DNA of 47,985 bases, taken from an uncultured Clostridia bacterium. GTDB taxonomy: Bacteria; Bacillota; Clostridia; TANB77; CAG-508. Both the position numbers and the translations under genes were made by a program. The notes beneath the pieces are model-generated. The model saw only the letters and a program-made list of their open reading frames with translations, did not search any database and was not told the DNA's origin. Positions 16,611-25,733 of the stretch are shown piece after piece (the stretch's first letter is position 1; every line of letters begins with the position of its first letter). The stretch lies in contig CAKPKP010000013.1 in assembly GCA_934167495.1 (NCBI GenBank), positions 1-47,985 of the forward strand, written 5' to 3'.

Positions 16611-16859
16611 TTATATTCTTTTTGATGGTGCTATTATTATATTAACGTCTTTTGAATTATAGTACTTTTTTATTATACTTTCAGAAAAGCCAGCTACTTC
16701 ATTAGATAAAACGATTGTATTGTATCTTGACTCCACTAAATTATCTATATTTTTATCAACACTTTCTATATCTTCTAACTCTATTACTTTCTTTCCTAAT
16801 ATTTTTGGAAGTATAAAACTTTCAGTATCATTTTTTGATTTTATATATGAAATTCTCAT
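16611..16859 (-). CDS. Small alpha/beta protein upstream of yyaC, unknown
   Basis: 82 aa with an alternating strand/helix pattern: strand (MRISYIKS), helix, strand (YNTIVLSNEVAGF), helix (SESIIKKYYNS), strand (DVNIIIAPS). This resembles the small Rossmann-like fold of V-type ATP synthase subunit F, but no other ATPase gene is near and the similarity is only a pattern. A strong AGGAGGAA precedes the ATG. It is the first gene of the yyaC/SpoIVF-like series. Confidence 0.7.
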   Translation of the reverse strand: MRISYIKSKNDTESFILPKILGKKVIELEDIESVDKNIDNLVESRYNTIVLSNEVAGFSESIIKKYYNSKDVNIIIAPSKRI

Positions 16860-16929
16860 AAAATTTCCTCCTATATAATATATATTTAGCTTTTTGACTT
16901 TTTTTATTCATAAGTAATTGTTAACATAA

Positions 16930-16978
16930 TTGACATATTTTTTTAATTAGTTTATAATAGAATTATAGTCTTTGACTA
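16930..16978 (+). promoter_or_regulatory. Consensus sigma-A promoter plus start-site palindrome, HIT gene
   Basis: TTGACA (16930-16935), 17 bp, TATAAT (16953-16958): a perfect consensus. The palindrome TAGTC-TTT-GACTA (16966-16978) begins 8 nt past the -10, where transcription should start. The same palindrome and its flank ATTTATAT recur in the promoter of the gene at 33574. Confidence 0.85.
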
Positions 16979-17016
16979 ATTTATATTTTTTGTACTTTGA
17001 AAAGGAGGTTATCTTT

Positions 17017-18030
17017 ATGATAACGAAAAACCGGGTTATTCTTTGTGCACTTTCTGTAGACACTCTTAAGTTTGCTTCAAGATTTGAGGCAATTGAAGAA
17101 GTGAAGAATGTAGATGCATCAACAATCGAAGATGTATGGGCAAGAAACAAAACTCCAATTACGCTTTCACATTTAACAAATATGAGTGCCGAATCTTTAA
17201 CTGTACCCGAGCTTTCAGGCAATGCAAAAAGTTTCATATCTTTTTGTCATGAAAACGGCTTCGAATGCGGTGAGGAAGTTACTGGCATAAAGTATGATAC
17301 TGCAAATGAGCGGTGTATTCTGTGTGAGCTTGCTAGTTATAAAGGTATGATGAATACCCTTGAATACTACAACAAAAATGTAGAAAAAGAAGTGGATTGT
17401 ATTATTTATGAATCACCTCATTTCTATGTTACTTCCGAGCTTGGAGCTTTAGTTCAGGGATATCTTATGATTATTCCAAAACAGCATATTTTAAGTGTAG
17501 CTCAGTTCTCATCTTCCCTGCTTACCGAATACAACCAGGTCTGTAAAGATGTTGAAGAAATCTTGCTTGGAGCTTATCCTAATGCAAAATCAGTAACATT
17601 TATGGAACATGGTTCAGCTCCTGGCGGTATTACTTCTCACAAGAAGTCAATAGTACATGCTCATACGCATGTTGTAGTTGATTTCAAACTTTCGCCAAAT
17701 CATAAGAAAATGGTGCAGTTACAGCATATCGAAGACATTCGAGTTGCCAAAAAAACTCACTATTTTTCCTATCAGGAAGGCAGTGATGGCAAGCTTATGA
17801 TATGTATGGATGATAATGTTTACGTCCAGAGACAGTTTCCTCGCCAGGTCATGGCAGATGAACTTAAGTTGGCTCCTGGTCAGTATAACTGGCGTGTTGT
17901 AGGATTTGAAGAAAATGTACATGCAACACTGTACAATATTCACAATTATCTTAAAACAGCATCTTGCTCAGGCAGAATAAAAAATCGTACACTTGGTTTT
18001 GTGCTTGGATACGCACAGCGAGAAGATTAA
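17017..18030 (+). CDS. HIT-domain protein with long N-terminal extension
   Basis: 337 aa; the start at 17017 has AAAGGAGG at ideal distance. Residues 1-95 match no family I know. The C100-x2-C103 pair (RCILCEL) and the histidine triad HAHTHVV (214-220) define a HIT domain, the nucleotide hydrolase/transferase fold seen in Ap4A hydrolases and GalT-like enzymes. About 110 residues follow the triad, so the protein is roughly twice the length of a normal bacterial HIT protein. The gene is visibly richer in G+C and uses more C/G-ending codons than its neighbours, has its own perfect promoter and terminator, and lies on the plus strand after a minus-strand operon. I read it as a transferred single-gene cassette. 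The substrate is unknown. Confidence 0.85.
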   Translation: MITKNRVILCALSVDTLKFASRFEAIEEVKNVDASTIEDVWARNKTPITLSHLTNMSAESLTVPELSGNAKSFISFCHENGFECGEEVTGIKYDTANERCILCELASYKGMMNTLEYYNKNVEKEVDCIIYESPHFYVTSELGALVQGYLMIIPKQHILSVAQFSSSLLTEYNQVCKDVEEILLGAYPNAKSVTFMEHGSAPGGITSHKKSIVHAHTHVVVDFKLSPNHKKMVQLQHIEDIRVAKKTHYFSYQEGSDGKLMICMDDNVYVQRQFPRQVMADELKLAPGQYNWRVVGFEENVHATLYNIHNYLKTASCSGRIKNRTLGFVLGYAQRED

Positions 18031-18050
18031 CCCATATCACAACGAAAAAA

Positions 18051-18089
18051 ACGGAACAAATTTTCAATTGAAATTTGCTCCGTTTTTTT
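18051..18089 (+). terminator. Intrinsic terminator of the HIT gene
   Basis: Stem ACGGAACAAATTT/AAATTTGCTCCGT (18051-18063 with 18071-18083, one mismatch), followed by T7. Confidence 0.9.
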
Positions 18090-18094
18090 ATCCA

Positions 18095-18123
18095 TTGCAA
18101 AACTTGCCAAAATATATTATAAT
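18095..18123 (+). promoter_or_regulatory. Sigma-A promoter of the phosphatase-superfamily gene
   Basis: TTGCAA (18095-18100), 17 bp, TATAAT (18118-18123), 29 bp upstream of the ATG. Confidence 0.65.
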
Positions 18124-18152
18124 TTATAAAAAATATATGGAGGTAAAAACAA

Positions 18153-19307
18153 ATGGATAATGAAATTGTATTTCCTAATTATAATCATTGCATCTTAAAC
18201 ACTATAACTTCTATTTTAAAATATTATAATGTAGAAACTAAACATGCATCTTTAACAAGTTTAGACAAAATTTTAGAAAAACACTATAAAAATGTTGTAT
18301 TTATAGTGCTAGACGGAATGGGTGAACATATATTAAATAACTTATCTAATAATGGTTATTTTTATAATAAAAAAATTGATTGTGTAACATCTGTATATCC
18401 ATCTACTACTACTGCTGCACTTACTACATACTATGCAGGTAAACCACCTTACGAGACAGGATGGATTGCATGGTCTCAATACTTTAAAGAATATGGAAGA
18501 GCATTAGATATGTTATCACATAAAGAATCTTATAAAGGAGTAGATGTTATAAAAGAAGCTAAAATCAACGTTTTTGAAGATGTAGTTAAATATACTCCTA
18601 TCTTCGAACAAATAGAAAAAGCTTCACCTAATGTTAAAGCTTTTGAAATAACACCTATATATTCAGATAAAAGATCAAAACGTAGCTTAAGAGCAGATAA
18701 TTTAGACGAGCTTGTTTCTTCTATAGAATTATTATGTGAAACAAATTCAGAAAACTTTATATTGGCTTATTCAGATAATCCAGATGGATTATTACATAAA
18801 TATGGTGCTTATTCAGATGAAGCAAAAGAATTTATACATGAAGCAGAAAATAAAATTGAAGCTATGTGTAACAAATTATCTGATGATACTGTTGTTATTA
18901 TATCTGCAGACCATGGACATAAAAATATAGAAAAAGCTTATACTATTCTTGATTATCCTGAAATATTAGATTGTTTAATTATGCCACCTTCTCTTGAATC
19001 TAGATTTTTAACATTCTTAGTTAAAGATAATATGAAAAAAGAATTTGAAGAAAGATTTAATAACGCATTTAAAGATGAATTCTTATTACTAACAACTGAA
19101 GAATTCTTAAACAGAAACTTTTTAGGTTTTGGTGATAAACATCCAAAAGTAGATGAGTTTTTAGGAAACTATGTTGCTTTATCTACTGCTGGAAGCATGA
19201 TAAGATTAGAAACATTTTTAGCAGAAGGAAAGAAAGTTAAAAAATCTACTCACTGTGGACTTTCTAAAGAAGAAATGGAAGTTCCTGTTTTAGTAGTAAA
19301 AAAATAA
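18153..19307 (+). CDS. Alkaline phosphatase-superfamily phosphodiesterase/nucleotide pyrophosphatase-like protein
   Basis: 384 aa, PF01663-type fold, no signal peptide. Metal ligands are visible: VVFIVLDGMG (Asp) near the N-terminus, the nucleophile Thr/Ser in SVYPSTTTAALTTYYAGKPP, LAYSDNPDGLLHKYG (Asp/His) and VVIISADHGHKN (Asp-His). The set GKPPYETGW and the position of the nucleophile fit nucleotide pyrophosphatase/phosphodiesterase relatives better than classical alkaline phosphatase. AT-rich composition as in the core genome. ATGGAGG precedes the ATG. It probably acts on a cytoplasmic phosphodiester; the substrate is unknown. Confidence 0.87.
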   Translation: MDNEIVFPNYNHCILNTITSILKYYNVETKHASLTSLDKILEKHYKNVVFIVLDGMGEHILNNLSNNGYFYNKKIDCVTSVYPSTTTAALTTYYAGKPPYETGWIAWSQYFKEYGRALDMLSHKESYKGVDVIKEAKINVFEDVVKYTPIFEQIEKASPNVKAFEITPIYSDKRSKRSLRADNLDELVSSIELLCETNSENFILAYSDNPDGLLHKYGAYSDEAKEFIHEAENKIEAMCNKLSDDTVVIISADHGHKNIEKAYTILDYPEILDCLIMPPSLESRFLTFLVKDNMKKEFEERFNNAFKDEFLLLTTEEFLNRNFLGFGDKHPKVDEFLGNYVALSTAGSMIRLETFLAEGKKVKKSTHCGLSKEEMEVPVLVVKK

Positions 19308-19324
19308 AATACTAAAGTTTATAA

Positions 19325-19363
19325 AAAGCAAAATTGAATTTTATATTCAACTTTGCTTTTTTT
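19325..19363 (+). terminator. Intrinsic terminator of the phosphatase-superfamily gene
   Basis: 15-bp stem with one G-U pair (19325-19339 with 19345-19359), 5-nt loop, T7. Confidence 0.9.
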
Positions 19364-19426
19364 GCACTAATTTATTTTTTTATTCATATATTATTATAAA
19401 TATTAAAATATCTGTTGGAGGTTATC

Positions 19427-19660
19427 ATGGATAAAAAAGGTTTAGATTTCAAACATAAAGAAGTTATAAATATAAATGATGCAAAACGTCTTGGTTTTGT
19501 GCAAGACGTTACTGCTAATTTAGAAACAGGCATTATTACTTCTATTATTGTTCCTGGTTCTAACAAGTTATTTAATTTTTTATCTAGCTCCAATGATATT
19601 GTTATTCCTTGGGAGAAAATTAAATGTATTGGTGATGAAATTATTTTGGTGGATATTTAA
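19427..19660 (+). CDS. YlmC/YmxH-family PRC-barrel protein, sporulation-associated
   Basis: 77 aa from the ATG at 19427, which has TTGGAGG 5 nt upstream; a TTG at 19415 lies inside the ribosome binding site and is unlikely. The sequence KEVININDAKRLGFVQDVTANLETGIITSIIVPGSN...DIVIPWEKIKCIGDEIILVDI is typical of the YlmC/YmxH PRC-barrel group, encoded next to sigG or in dcw clusters of many spore formers. Role not established. Here it is separated from sigG by the whole polysaccharide locus and is convergent with it. Confidence 0.85.
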   Translation: MDKKGLDFKHKEVININDAKRLGFVQDVTANLETGIITSIIVPGSNKLFNFLSSSNDIVIPWEKIKCIGDEIILVDI

Positions 19661-19671
19661 TTAAATTTCTG

Positions 19672-20826
19672 TTACTTTGTTTTTAAAGATTTTTTTATTT
19701 TTCTAAAAACTTTTTTTAGAAAAGAAGGTTGTTTAATGTACTTTTTTACTAATTCATTTATTTCAATCCTATCTAATTCGTTAAAAAATTTATCTCTGTT
19801 TTTATTAGCTGGTTTGTGTTGTAATATTGAAGGATTTCCTTTTATTGCTTTTTCTAAATCACATTGTTGTAAAAATATATCATCTCTACTTTCTAATAAA
19901 CGCTTTCCTTTTTCTGTATGCACTAATATCAACGAAGTTCCCTTATTCTCTCTGTTTAATTCTGGATAACAATTATCTACTCCCCAAAAATCTCCTAAAG
20001 TAAAATCTGTATACCTTGGCAATTTAGCAAATTTACAAGTTGGGCATGTTTCTCTTAAATCTATATCTCCTATAAAAGCCTTCATATATGGATTAGCTTT
20101 TGAATTAATTTCATATTTTTTTCCATTTTTAAATTCTGCTGAAAAACTATAACCTTGCCATCCAGTAATTTTATCTCTAAAATTCACCTTTACTATATCA
20201 CTTTTATTCGATGTTTCCAAATCCTTTTTATACTTCTCAAATACCTTTGGAGAAGGAACTCCATGACATACAACATCACATGTGTATAAATTATCATATT
20301 CTTTACCTAAATATGAATTTAACCCTGAAACTTGACATGGCGTACCAGAAAACAAAACCATTATATTTTTATCTAAATATTCTTTTATTTTTCTAAAATT
20401 GTCTTTCATATCACTTTGAGTATATTTTGAACCATTAATTTTATTTAAATCTTCCATATTATCTACGATAGTATGCACAACTTTTAAATCTTTATCATAT
20501 ATAGCCCCACAAACAACACCTTTATTTTCTAAAATATATTTTGCAATACTTGAAAAAATTCCACCAGAAGTAGCCTTCTCTCTTTCCGCTTCATCTTTAT
20601 TCCATCCACCATATGCTATACTTTCTTTAAAAATTGCTTTATTTTTATATTCATTATTGTATGGACATACTTTATCACACATTCCACAATTTATACATTT
20701 TTCTTTATCAATAATTGGATATTTAAACCCATTTTCATCTTCTTTCATTTCTATTGCATTCTTAGGACATTTGCTTACGCAAGCTGTACAACCACAACAA
20801 TTAGATTTATTTTTTATTTCAATCAT
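19672..20826 (-). CDS. Coenzyme F420 hydrogenase/dehydrogenase beta-subunit-like iron-sulfur protein
   Basis: 384 aa. The N-terminal ferredoxin domain has two 4Fe-4S motifs (CCGCTACVSKCP and CINCGMCDKVCPY). It is followed by the FrhB N and C domains (ATSGGIFSSIAKYIL, LFSGTPCQVSGLNSYLG, CDVVCHGVPSPKVFEKY, and CPTCKFAKLPRYTDFTLGDFWG). This family is common in exopolysaccharide loci beside pyruvyl transferases, where its redox role is unclear. Last gene of the nine-gene polysaccharide operon, 4 bp after the flippase gene. Confidence 0.9.
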   Translation of the reverse strand: MIEIKNKSNCCGCTACVSKCPKNAIEMKEDENGFKYPIIDKEKCINCGMCDKVCPYNNEYKNKAIFKESIAYGGWNKDEAEREKATSGGIFSSIAKYILENKGVVCGAIYDKDLKVVHTIVDNMEDLNKINGSKYTQSDMKDNFRKIKEYLDKNIMVLFSGTPCQVSGLNSYLGKEYDNLYTCDVVCHGVPSPKVFEKYKKDLETSNKSDIVKVNFRDKITGWQGYSFSAEFKNGKKYEINSKANPYMKAFIGDIDLRETCPTCKFAKLPRYTDFTLGDFWGVDNCYPELNRENKGTSLILVHTEKGKRLLESRDDIFLQQCDLEKAIKGNPSILQHKPANKNRDKFFNELDRIEINELVKKYIKQPSFLKKVFRKIKKSLKTK

Positions 20827-20830
20827 ATAA

Positions 20831-22357
20831 TCACCTTTTTATTTTTAACATTTTAAAAGCTAATGCTTTAGCTTCTTTGTATTCTTCTAAATTTCTATAA
20901 ATAATAAAATACAATAAATTTGAAATTAAAAAACATACTATTCCTTTTACAAGCATTATAAGAATTGAATCACCTTTTATTAATTCACAAATTAAATATG
21001 TAATTATTACTACCAAACCAGTAACTATAGCATAAATTATCAATCTTATAATATATTTTTTAGGATTCACTTTAAATATTTCCGTAAATAAATTGTGAAT
21101 AATCCAAGGCATGCCTATAAATAGCATTGTTAGAACAGTTGATAATAAAACACCATATAACCCTATAAAATTAACTAATATTAAATTTAGTGCTAAATTT
21201 GATAAAGCAGTTACTAGCGGTCTAAATCTATCTTTATGCCAAATTCCAGCTGCATCTTTATATAAATTTAATAATGAGTTTATCTCATACACAAAGAAAT
21301 ATATTACTAAACAAACAACACAAGAAAAATCTAATAACAAGTCTCCTCCAACCCAATTTTTCATAAAGATTTGATATAAACAAAGTAGTTCAGATGCACA
21401 AAAACCTGAAATCCATGCAATTATAAATGTAAATTTTCTTAAATCATTAAAATTTTTTTCATTACTTTCAATAATAATACTATTTCCTATTCCTGCTGTA
21501 CATGAAGAAAATATAACAGCAATAATTGCAATAATCGCTTTTAATATATAAAAATAATTTTCATAAACTGCTAATATTGACAATCCTAAAAAAGCAGATA
21601 TAACAATAGTATCTGATGAATTAACTATTACTCCTCCGATTTTAGAAGTAAACAAATCTTTTACTCTATTATTTATTTCTCTTATTTTTTCTTTAGGTAA
21701 ATTTCCTTGTGCTTTATATTTTGGATATTTTTTATCAACAACAACAGCAGTAGTTATATTTATCATAATTTGCCCTAATAACAATACTATTACATAAAAA
21801 TAATAATTTCTAAATATAAACAAAAGTAAAAATTGTGCTAAATACATTATTGTATTTATTATTAATGTAATTTTACTAGTTATATCTGTTCTTTGGTGTG
21901 CTGACAATAAACAGTTTTTATATGCAAATAGCCAATATGAAAAAACTGTAGCTAATAAATTCAAAATATATAATACATATATATTCATATCTGCTGGAAC
22001 ATCGCTCTTTATCAGGTATGGAATAAAAGGGCATAAAATCATTCCAATTATTAATATTACTAGTCCTATAATTCTATAATATATTTTATATAACTTCATT
22101 AACGCACATATGGTTACATCATCATCAACTGCAATTGGCTTATACATACTAAAAACCATTGCTGAACCAACACCTAATTCTGCTAAATTAAGTACTTGCA
22201 ATATAGAAGTAAATAAACTATTTAACCCTAAATATTCTACACCTAATAAATATATCATTACTGTACGCATTATAAAAGGAACTATAATTTGGTACAATTT
22301 CAAAATAATTCCAAAAATTATATTTTTAGTTGCATTCTTAGTTCTCTCTATCTTCAT
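20831..22357 (-). CDS. Polysaccharide flippase (Wzx/MOP family)
   Basis: Exports lipid-linked repeat units across the membrane. 508 aa with 12-14 hydrophobic helices, beginning RTKNATKNIIFGIILKLYQIIVPFIMRTVMIYLLGVEYLGLNSLFTSILQVLNLAELGVG, the typical N-terminus of capsule flippases. The start ATG lies downstream of AAGG. It sits between the pyruvyl-transferase-like gene and the iron-sulfur gene in the operon. Confidence 0.92.
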   Translation of the reverse strand: MKIERTKNATKNIIFGIILKLYQIIVPFIMRTVMIYLLGVEYLGLNSLFTSILQVLNLAELGVGSAMVFSMYKPIAVDDDVTICALMKLYKIYYRIIGLVILIIGMILCPFIPYLIKSDVPADMNIYVLYILNLLATVFSYWLFAYKNCLLSAHQRTDITSKITLIINTIMYLAQFLLLFIFRNYYFYVIVLLLGQIMINITTAVVVDKKYPKYKAQGNLPKEKIREINNRVKDLFTSKIGGVIVNSSDTIVISAFLGLSILAVYENYFYILKAIIAIIAVIFSSCTAGIGNSIIIESNEKNFNDLRKFTFIIAWISGFCASELLCLYQIFMKNWVGGDLLLDFSCVVCLVIYFFVYEINSLLNLYKDAAGIWHKDRFRPLVTALSNLALNLILVNFIGLYGVLLSTVLTMLFIGMPWIIHNLFTEIFKVNPKKYIIRLIIYAIVTGLVVIITYLICELIKGDSILIMLVKGIVCFLISNLLYFIIYRNLEEYKEAKALAFKMLKIKR

Positions 22358-22373
22358 TTCTTATCCTTTCTTA

Positions 22374-23438
22374 TTATTCTATCTCTAAGGCTTTTTTTAA
22401 AAATTCCTTTGATTTCTTTCTTTCTTGTTCTAATATTTTATATACATCTGTATAATCATGTTTTATATTTTCTTCCGTAATACATTTATTAAAAATTCTA
22501 TTTTCTAATTGAAATTTATTTATTAAAGTTTCAATTCTTGAATTCATACTAATAGTGTTATCTTCTCTCTCGAAAACAACAAATGGTCTATTATATAAAA
22601 TAGCGAAAACACAAGAATGGAATGAATCTGTACATATTAAAAAAGCATTTTTTTCTAAATATAAAAATTCACTTGGACCAGTTTGATAAAATGGACTATT
22701 TTTATCCAATATATTTATAACTTCGCAATCATTTTCTTTAGCCACTCTATTAATTTCTTCTTTTCTACTTTGTGATAATTCTCCTAAAAAATAATTTAAA
22801 ATGTATTTTTGTGAATGTAACATTTTTGGTTTTTTTGAAATCTTGTCCCATTCTTCATCTGTAAGTAACATAGTTGGATCAATTAAAACTTCTACATCTT
22901 TTCTTCCTGTCAACTCTTCTATTATTTTCTTTCCAGCATCTTCTCTTACTGATAGAGTAGGAATCTCATTAATCCATTTTTTATATAAATCTATATAATT
23001 TGAATTTATTTTTAAAGTTCCAAAACTTGGCGATAAAGCTATTCTTTTTTCTTTATCAGCAAATTGCAGAAAATTAACAAATCCATTTTCTTTATAATTT
23101 GAATTCCAGATTTGATCACTTCCACATATAAAATAATCATAATTTTTATTAATGTTTTTGCTAATATTCTTATTTGATATTGTATATTTAGAAAATTTAA
23201 TATTTTCTTTATTAAATTTCTCAAAAAATTTTTTTCTTTCTTTTTCTGCTTTACTTTCTTTATTCGCAAATCTTTTTATAAATTTTTTTAACCTATACTT
23301 ATATATATTATAATCCTTATAATTATGTATTGTCTCAACAATATTATCACCTTGTTCAATAAAATGTTGTACTGCATAGTTTTGTAATCTATTACCATAA
23401 TTTTCTCCCTCAGTTATTGTTATTATTCCAATTTTCAT
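22374..23438 (-). CDS. Polysaccharide pyruvyl transferase family protein
   Basis: 354 aa. Family features: the N-terminal MKIGIITITEGENYGNRLQNYA, FICGSDQIWN near residue 100, SPSFG, SVREDAGKKIIEEL, VLIDPTMLL, and a late CTDSFHSCVFAILYNRPFVVFERED. Members transfer pyruvate ketals, or have a related role, onto exopolysaccharide sugars. It is 2 bp from the glycosyltransferase gene upstream, so co-translated. It pairs functionally with the iron-sulfur gene, as seen in many loci. Confidence 0.9.
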   Translation of the reverse strand: MKIGIITITEGENYGNRLQNYAVQHFIEQGDNIVETIHNYKDYNIYKYRLKKFIKRFANKESKAEKERKKFFEKFNKENIKFSKYTISNKNISKNINKNYDYFICGSDQIWNSNYKENGFVNFLQFADKEKRIALSPSFGTLKINSNYIDLYKKWINEIPTLSVREDAGKKIIEELTGRKDVEVLIDPTMLLTDEEWDKISKKPKMLHSQKYILNYFLGELSQSRKEEINRVAKENDCEVINILDKNSPFYQTGPSEFLYLEKNAFLICTDSFHSCVFAILYNRPFVVFEREDNTISMNSRIETLINKFQLENRIFNKCITEENIKHDYTDVYKILEQERKKSKEFLKKALEIE

Positions 23439-23439
23439 A

Positions 23440-24570
23440 TTACTCCTCCAAAAGTTTTATAATATCATTATTATTCTTAAATCCTTCTTTTTTTAAATTA
23501 TCCTGATAGTATTTTCTTTTACTATCATTTAATATTAATTCTGTAATACTATTAGCAAAATCCTCTTCATTAAATTCACATAATTTTCCCGTAATATTAT
23601 CAGTTATTTGCTCTCGTATACATTCTAAATTAGTAGCAATTATAGGTTTGTTTAAACATCTAGCTTCTGCTATAGCAATTCCATAACCTTCATGCCTTGA
23701 AGGTTGTACATAAATATCAGATAATTTCATGTATGGGTACGGATTGATTTTCATCCCTAATAAAACAACATTTTGCTGAAGATTATTTTTTTCTATATCC
23801 TCTTGAATTTTATTTTTTAAACTTCCTTCACCTATTATATACCATGTAAACTTATTTTTATCTAATCTATTTGCAACTTTAATTAATAAATCATATCCCT
23901 TTTGATACTCTAATCTACCTATTGTAAGAATATTTATTTTATTAGATAATCCTTCTATGTTCTCCTTAGCATCTTCCAAGATTTTTTCTTCATCTACAAT
24001 GTTTCTAAATATATCTAATTTATTTTCTAAGTATGAATACTGTAATAATACTTTATTTTTACATGATTCTGAAACACAAAAAATTTTATCAAATTTACCA
24101 AACCAATTTTCAACTTTATTTAGCCAATCAATTTTTTCATCATGTATAAAAGTTACTTTTTTCTTAGCCTTCACCTTTTCTATAATATATGGTGTTCCAA
24201 AATATCCATATCCATGATAATCTATAGCTAAATCATACACCTCATTATTTTCATTTAATTTTTGTTTTAATAAATATTTGTAAAAAAGCGGATAACTCAT
24301 TTTTCTTAATATCTTTCCAAATATAATTTTAAAAAATTCAAAAACTTTTAAACTTTTTATATCTATTTTATTAAAATATTTCTCCTGATCATTAAAAATC
24401 TCAAAAACATTCACTTCTTTAGGAATTTTTTCTAAATATACGCCCTCTTTTTTCAATAAGCCTAAAGTTATCTGAACGTCATGTTTTCTTAATTCTTTTA
24501 TTGTATTCAATAAAGATACTTCTGTTCCTCCAGACTCCATTTTTTTTGATATGATTATAATTTTTTTCAT
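23440..24570 (-). CDS. Family 1/4 (GT-B) glycosyltransferase
   Basis: 376 aa. The N-terminal domain has the acceptor-side glycine-rich loop KKMESGGTEVSLLNTI. The C-terminal GT4 domain shows NILTIGRLEYQKGYDLLI, WYIIGEGSLK and the donor-binding EX7E segment in PSRHEGYGIAIAEARCLNKPIIATN. A cytoplasmic transferase of the polysaccharide operon; sugar unknown. Confidence 0.92.
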   Translation of the reverse strand: MKKIIIISKKMESGGTEVSLLNTIKELRKHDVQITLGLLKKEGVYLEKIPKEVNVFEIFNDQEKYFNKIDIKSLKVFEFFKIIFGKILRKMSYPLFYKYLLKQKLNENNEVYDLAIDYHGYGYFGTPYIIEKVKAKKKVTFIHDEKIDWLNKVENWFGKFDKIFCVSESCKNKVLLQYSYLENKLDIFRNIVDEEKILEDAKENIEGLSNKINILTIGRLEYQKGYDLLIKVANRLDKNKFTWYIIGEGSLKNKIQEDIEKNNLQQNVVLLGMKINPYPYMKLSDIYVQPSRHEGYGIAIAEARCLNKPIIATNLECIREQITDNITGKLCEFNEEDFANSITELILNDSKRKYYQDNLKKEGFKNNNDIIKLLEE

Positions 24571-24598
24571 TTTATATTTTCCTCATTATACTAAAATT

Positions 24599-25702
24599 TT
24601 ATTTTAACTCTTTTATCTTTGTAGATTGTTTATTAAATAACTCATTTCCAAGAACTAGTAATGCTATTGCCCTCCCTAGATTATAGCAAAATAATTCATT
24701 AAATAAATATATAGGGAATATAAATAATATGGCTAAATCAAAATCACTAATATCCTTTTTTATATATTTATACATAACCATTAATAGAATAGTAATTATT
24801 AATCCGTATGAAGTAATACTACGCATATAAAAATTATCTATAATTAATCCCTCTTCTATATTAATAGATTTTTTGTTAGCAATTATATGAAAACCATATA
24901 TATCATAGGCAGCATTTGAGTATGTTATTCTTCTACTCAACCATTTATCTAAATTATTAATTAATTTATCATTATGTATAACTTCTGGCATAATCGTTAT
25001 AAGAATTGTAATAATCAAAAATATTTCAATCAACCATCTAGTAATTTTATGTATATATTTTTTACAAGTCTCATTTTTACATAATAATAATGCTATAAAA
25101 AATATTCCAAATACTATTATTGAAGTTCTTGAAACAGTAAAATAAAAATAAAAAGCTACTATTAATATTGATATAATATAATTTTTTAAATTTCTACCAT
25201 ATGCATATAGAATATCAATTGCACACCATATCGCCAATCCACAAGCTGTATTTGGGTGTGAAAAATACAATGCATGTCTTATTCCATAAGCTTTTGTGTA
25301 AACAAACGTATTTGCAACTTTATAATAATTAAAATTATAGTCGTAAAAATAGAAAATAGTATTTACTGCTAAATAAAATAACTTTACACATATATCAATT
25401 TTAACAATTTTTTTAATATCTGTATCTTTAATAGCTATAATAGCCAGAAAATTCATTAAAAACATATAATTATCTAAAACATATGTTGTATATAAATTTA
25501 TAGCTCCTAATATAATAATAGGGATAATTTCTTTTTTTGAAATCTTTGATGTAATTATTTTCAATACAAATAATAATGCTATTGCTATATATATAATTTT
25601 TCTATAATTTCCATCTATATTTATCACTTTTGATATATCTGCTAAGTTTATAAAAAACACTCCAAATATTGCAATATAATATAATACGATATTTTTCTTC
25701 AT
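24599..25702 (-). CDS. Polysaccharide polymerase-like membrane protein (Wzy/EpsG type)
   Basis: 367 aa, about ten hydrophobic helices, with a long extracytoplasmic loop around residues 240-290 (NNLDKWLSRRITYSNAAYDIYGFHIIANKK). This topology, the low sequence conservation and the place in the locus are those of repeat-unit polymerases. The start ATG has AAGGAG. No other candidate polymerase exists in the operon. Confidence 0.8.
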   Translation of the reverse strand: MKKNIVLYYIAIFGVFFINLADISKVINIDGNYRKIIYIAIALLFVLKIITSKISKKEIIPIIILGAINLYTTYVLDNYMFLMNFLAIIAIKDTDIKKIVKIDICVKLFYLAVNTIFYFYDYNFNYYKVANTFVYTKAYGIRHALYFSHPNTACGLAIWCAIDILYAYGRNLKNYIISILIVAFYFYFTVSRTSIIVFGIFFIALLLCKNETCKKYIHKITRWLIEIFLIITILITIMPEVIHNDKLINNLDKWLSRRITYSNAAYDIYGFHIIANKKSINIEEGLIIDNFYMRSITSYGLIITILLMVMYKYIKKDISDFDLAILFIFPIYLFNELFCYNLGRAIALLVLGNELFNKQSTKIKELK

Positions 25703-25733
25703 CTATATATTCTCCTTCGTAAAAAATCATTTA

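Noticed and set aside
16860..16930. Sigma-E or sigma-G promoter for the yyaC/SpoIVF-like series
   Set aside because: Only AT-rich partial matches are seen; none fits the consensus in both elements with correct spacing.
16947..17237. Minus-strand ORF opposite the HIT gene start
   Set aside because: It is antisense to a gene with a perfect promoter, ribosome binding site and HIT motifs, and has no signals of its own.
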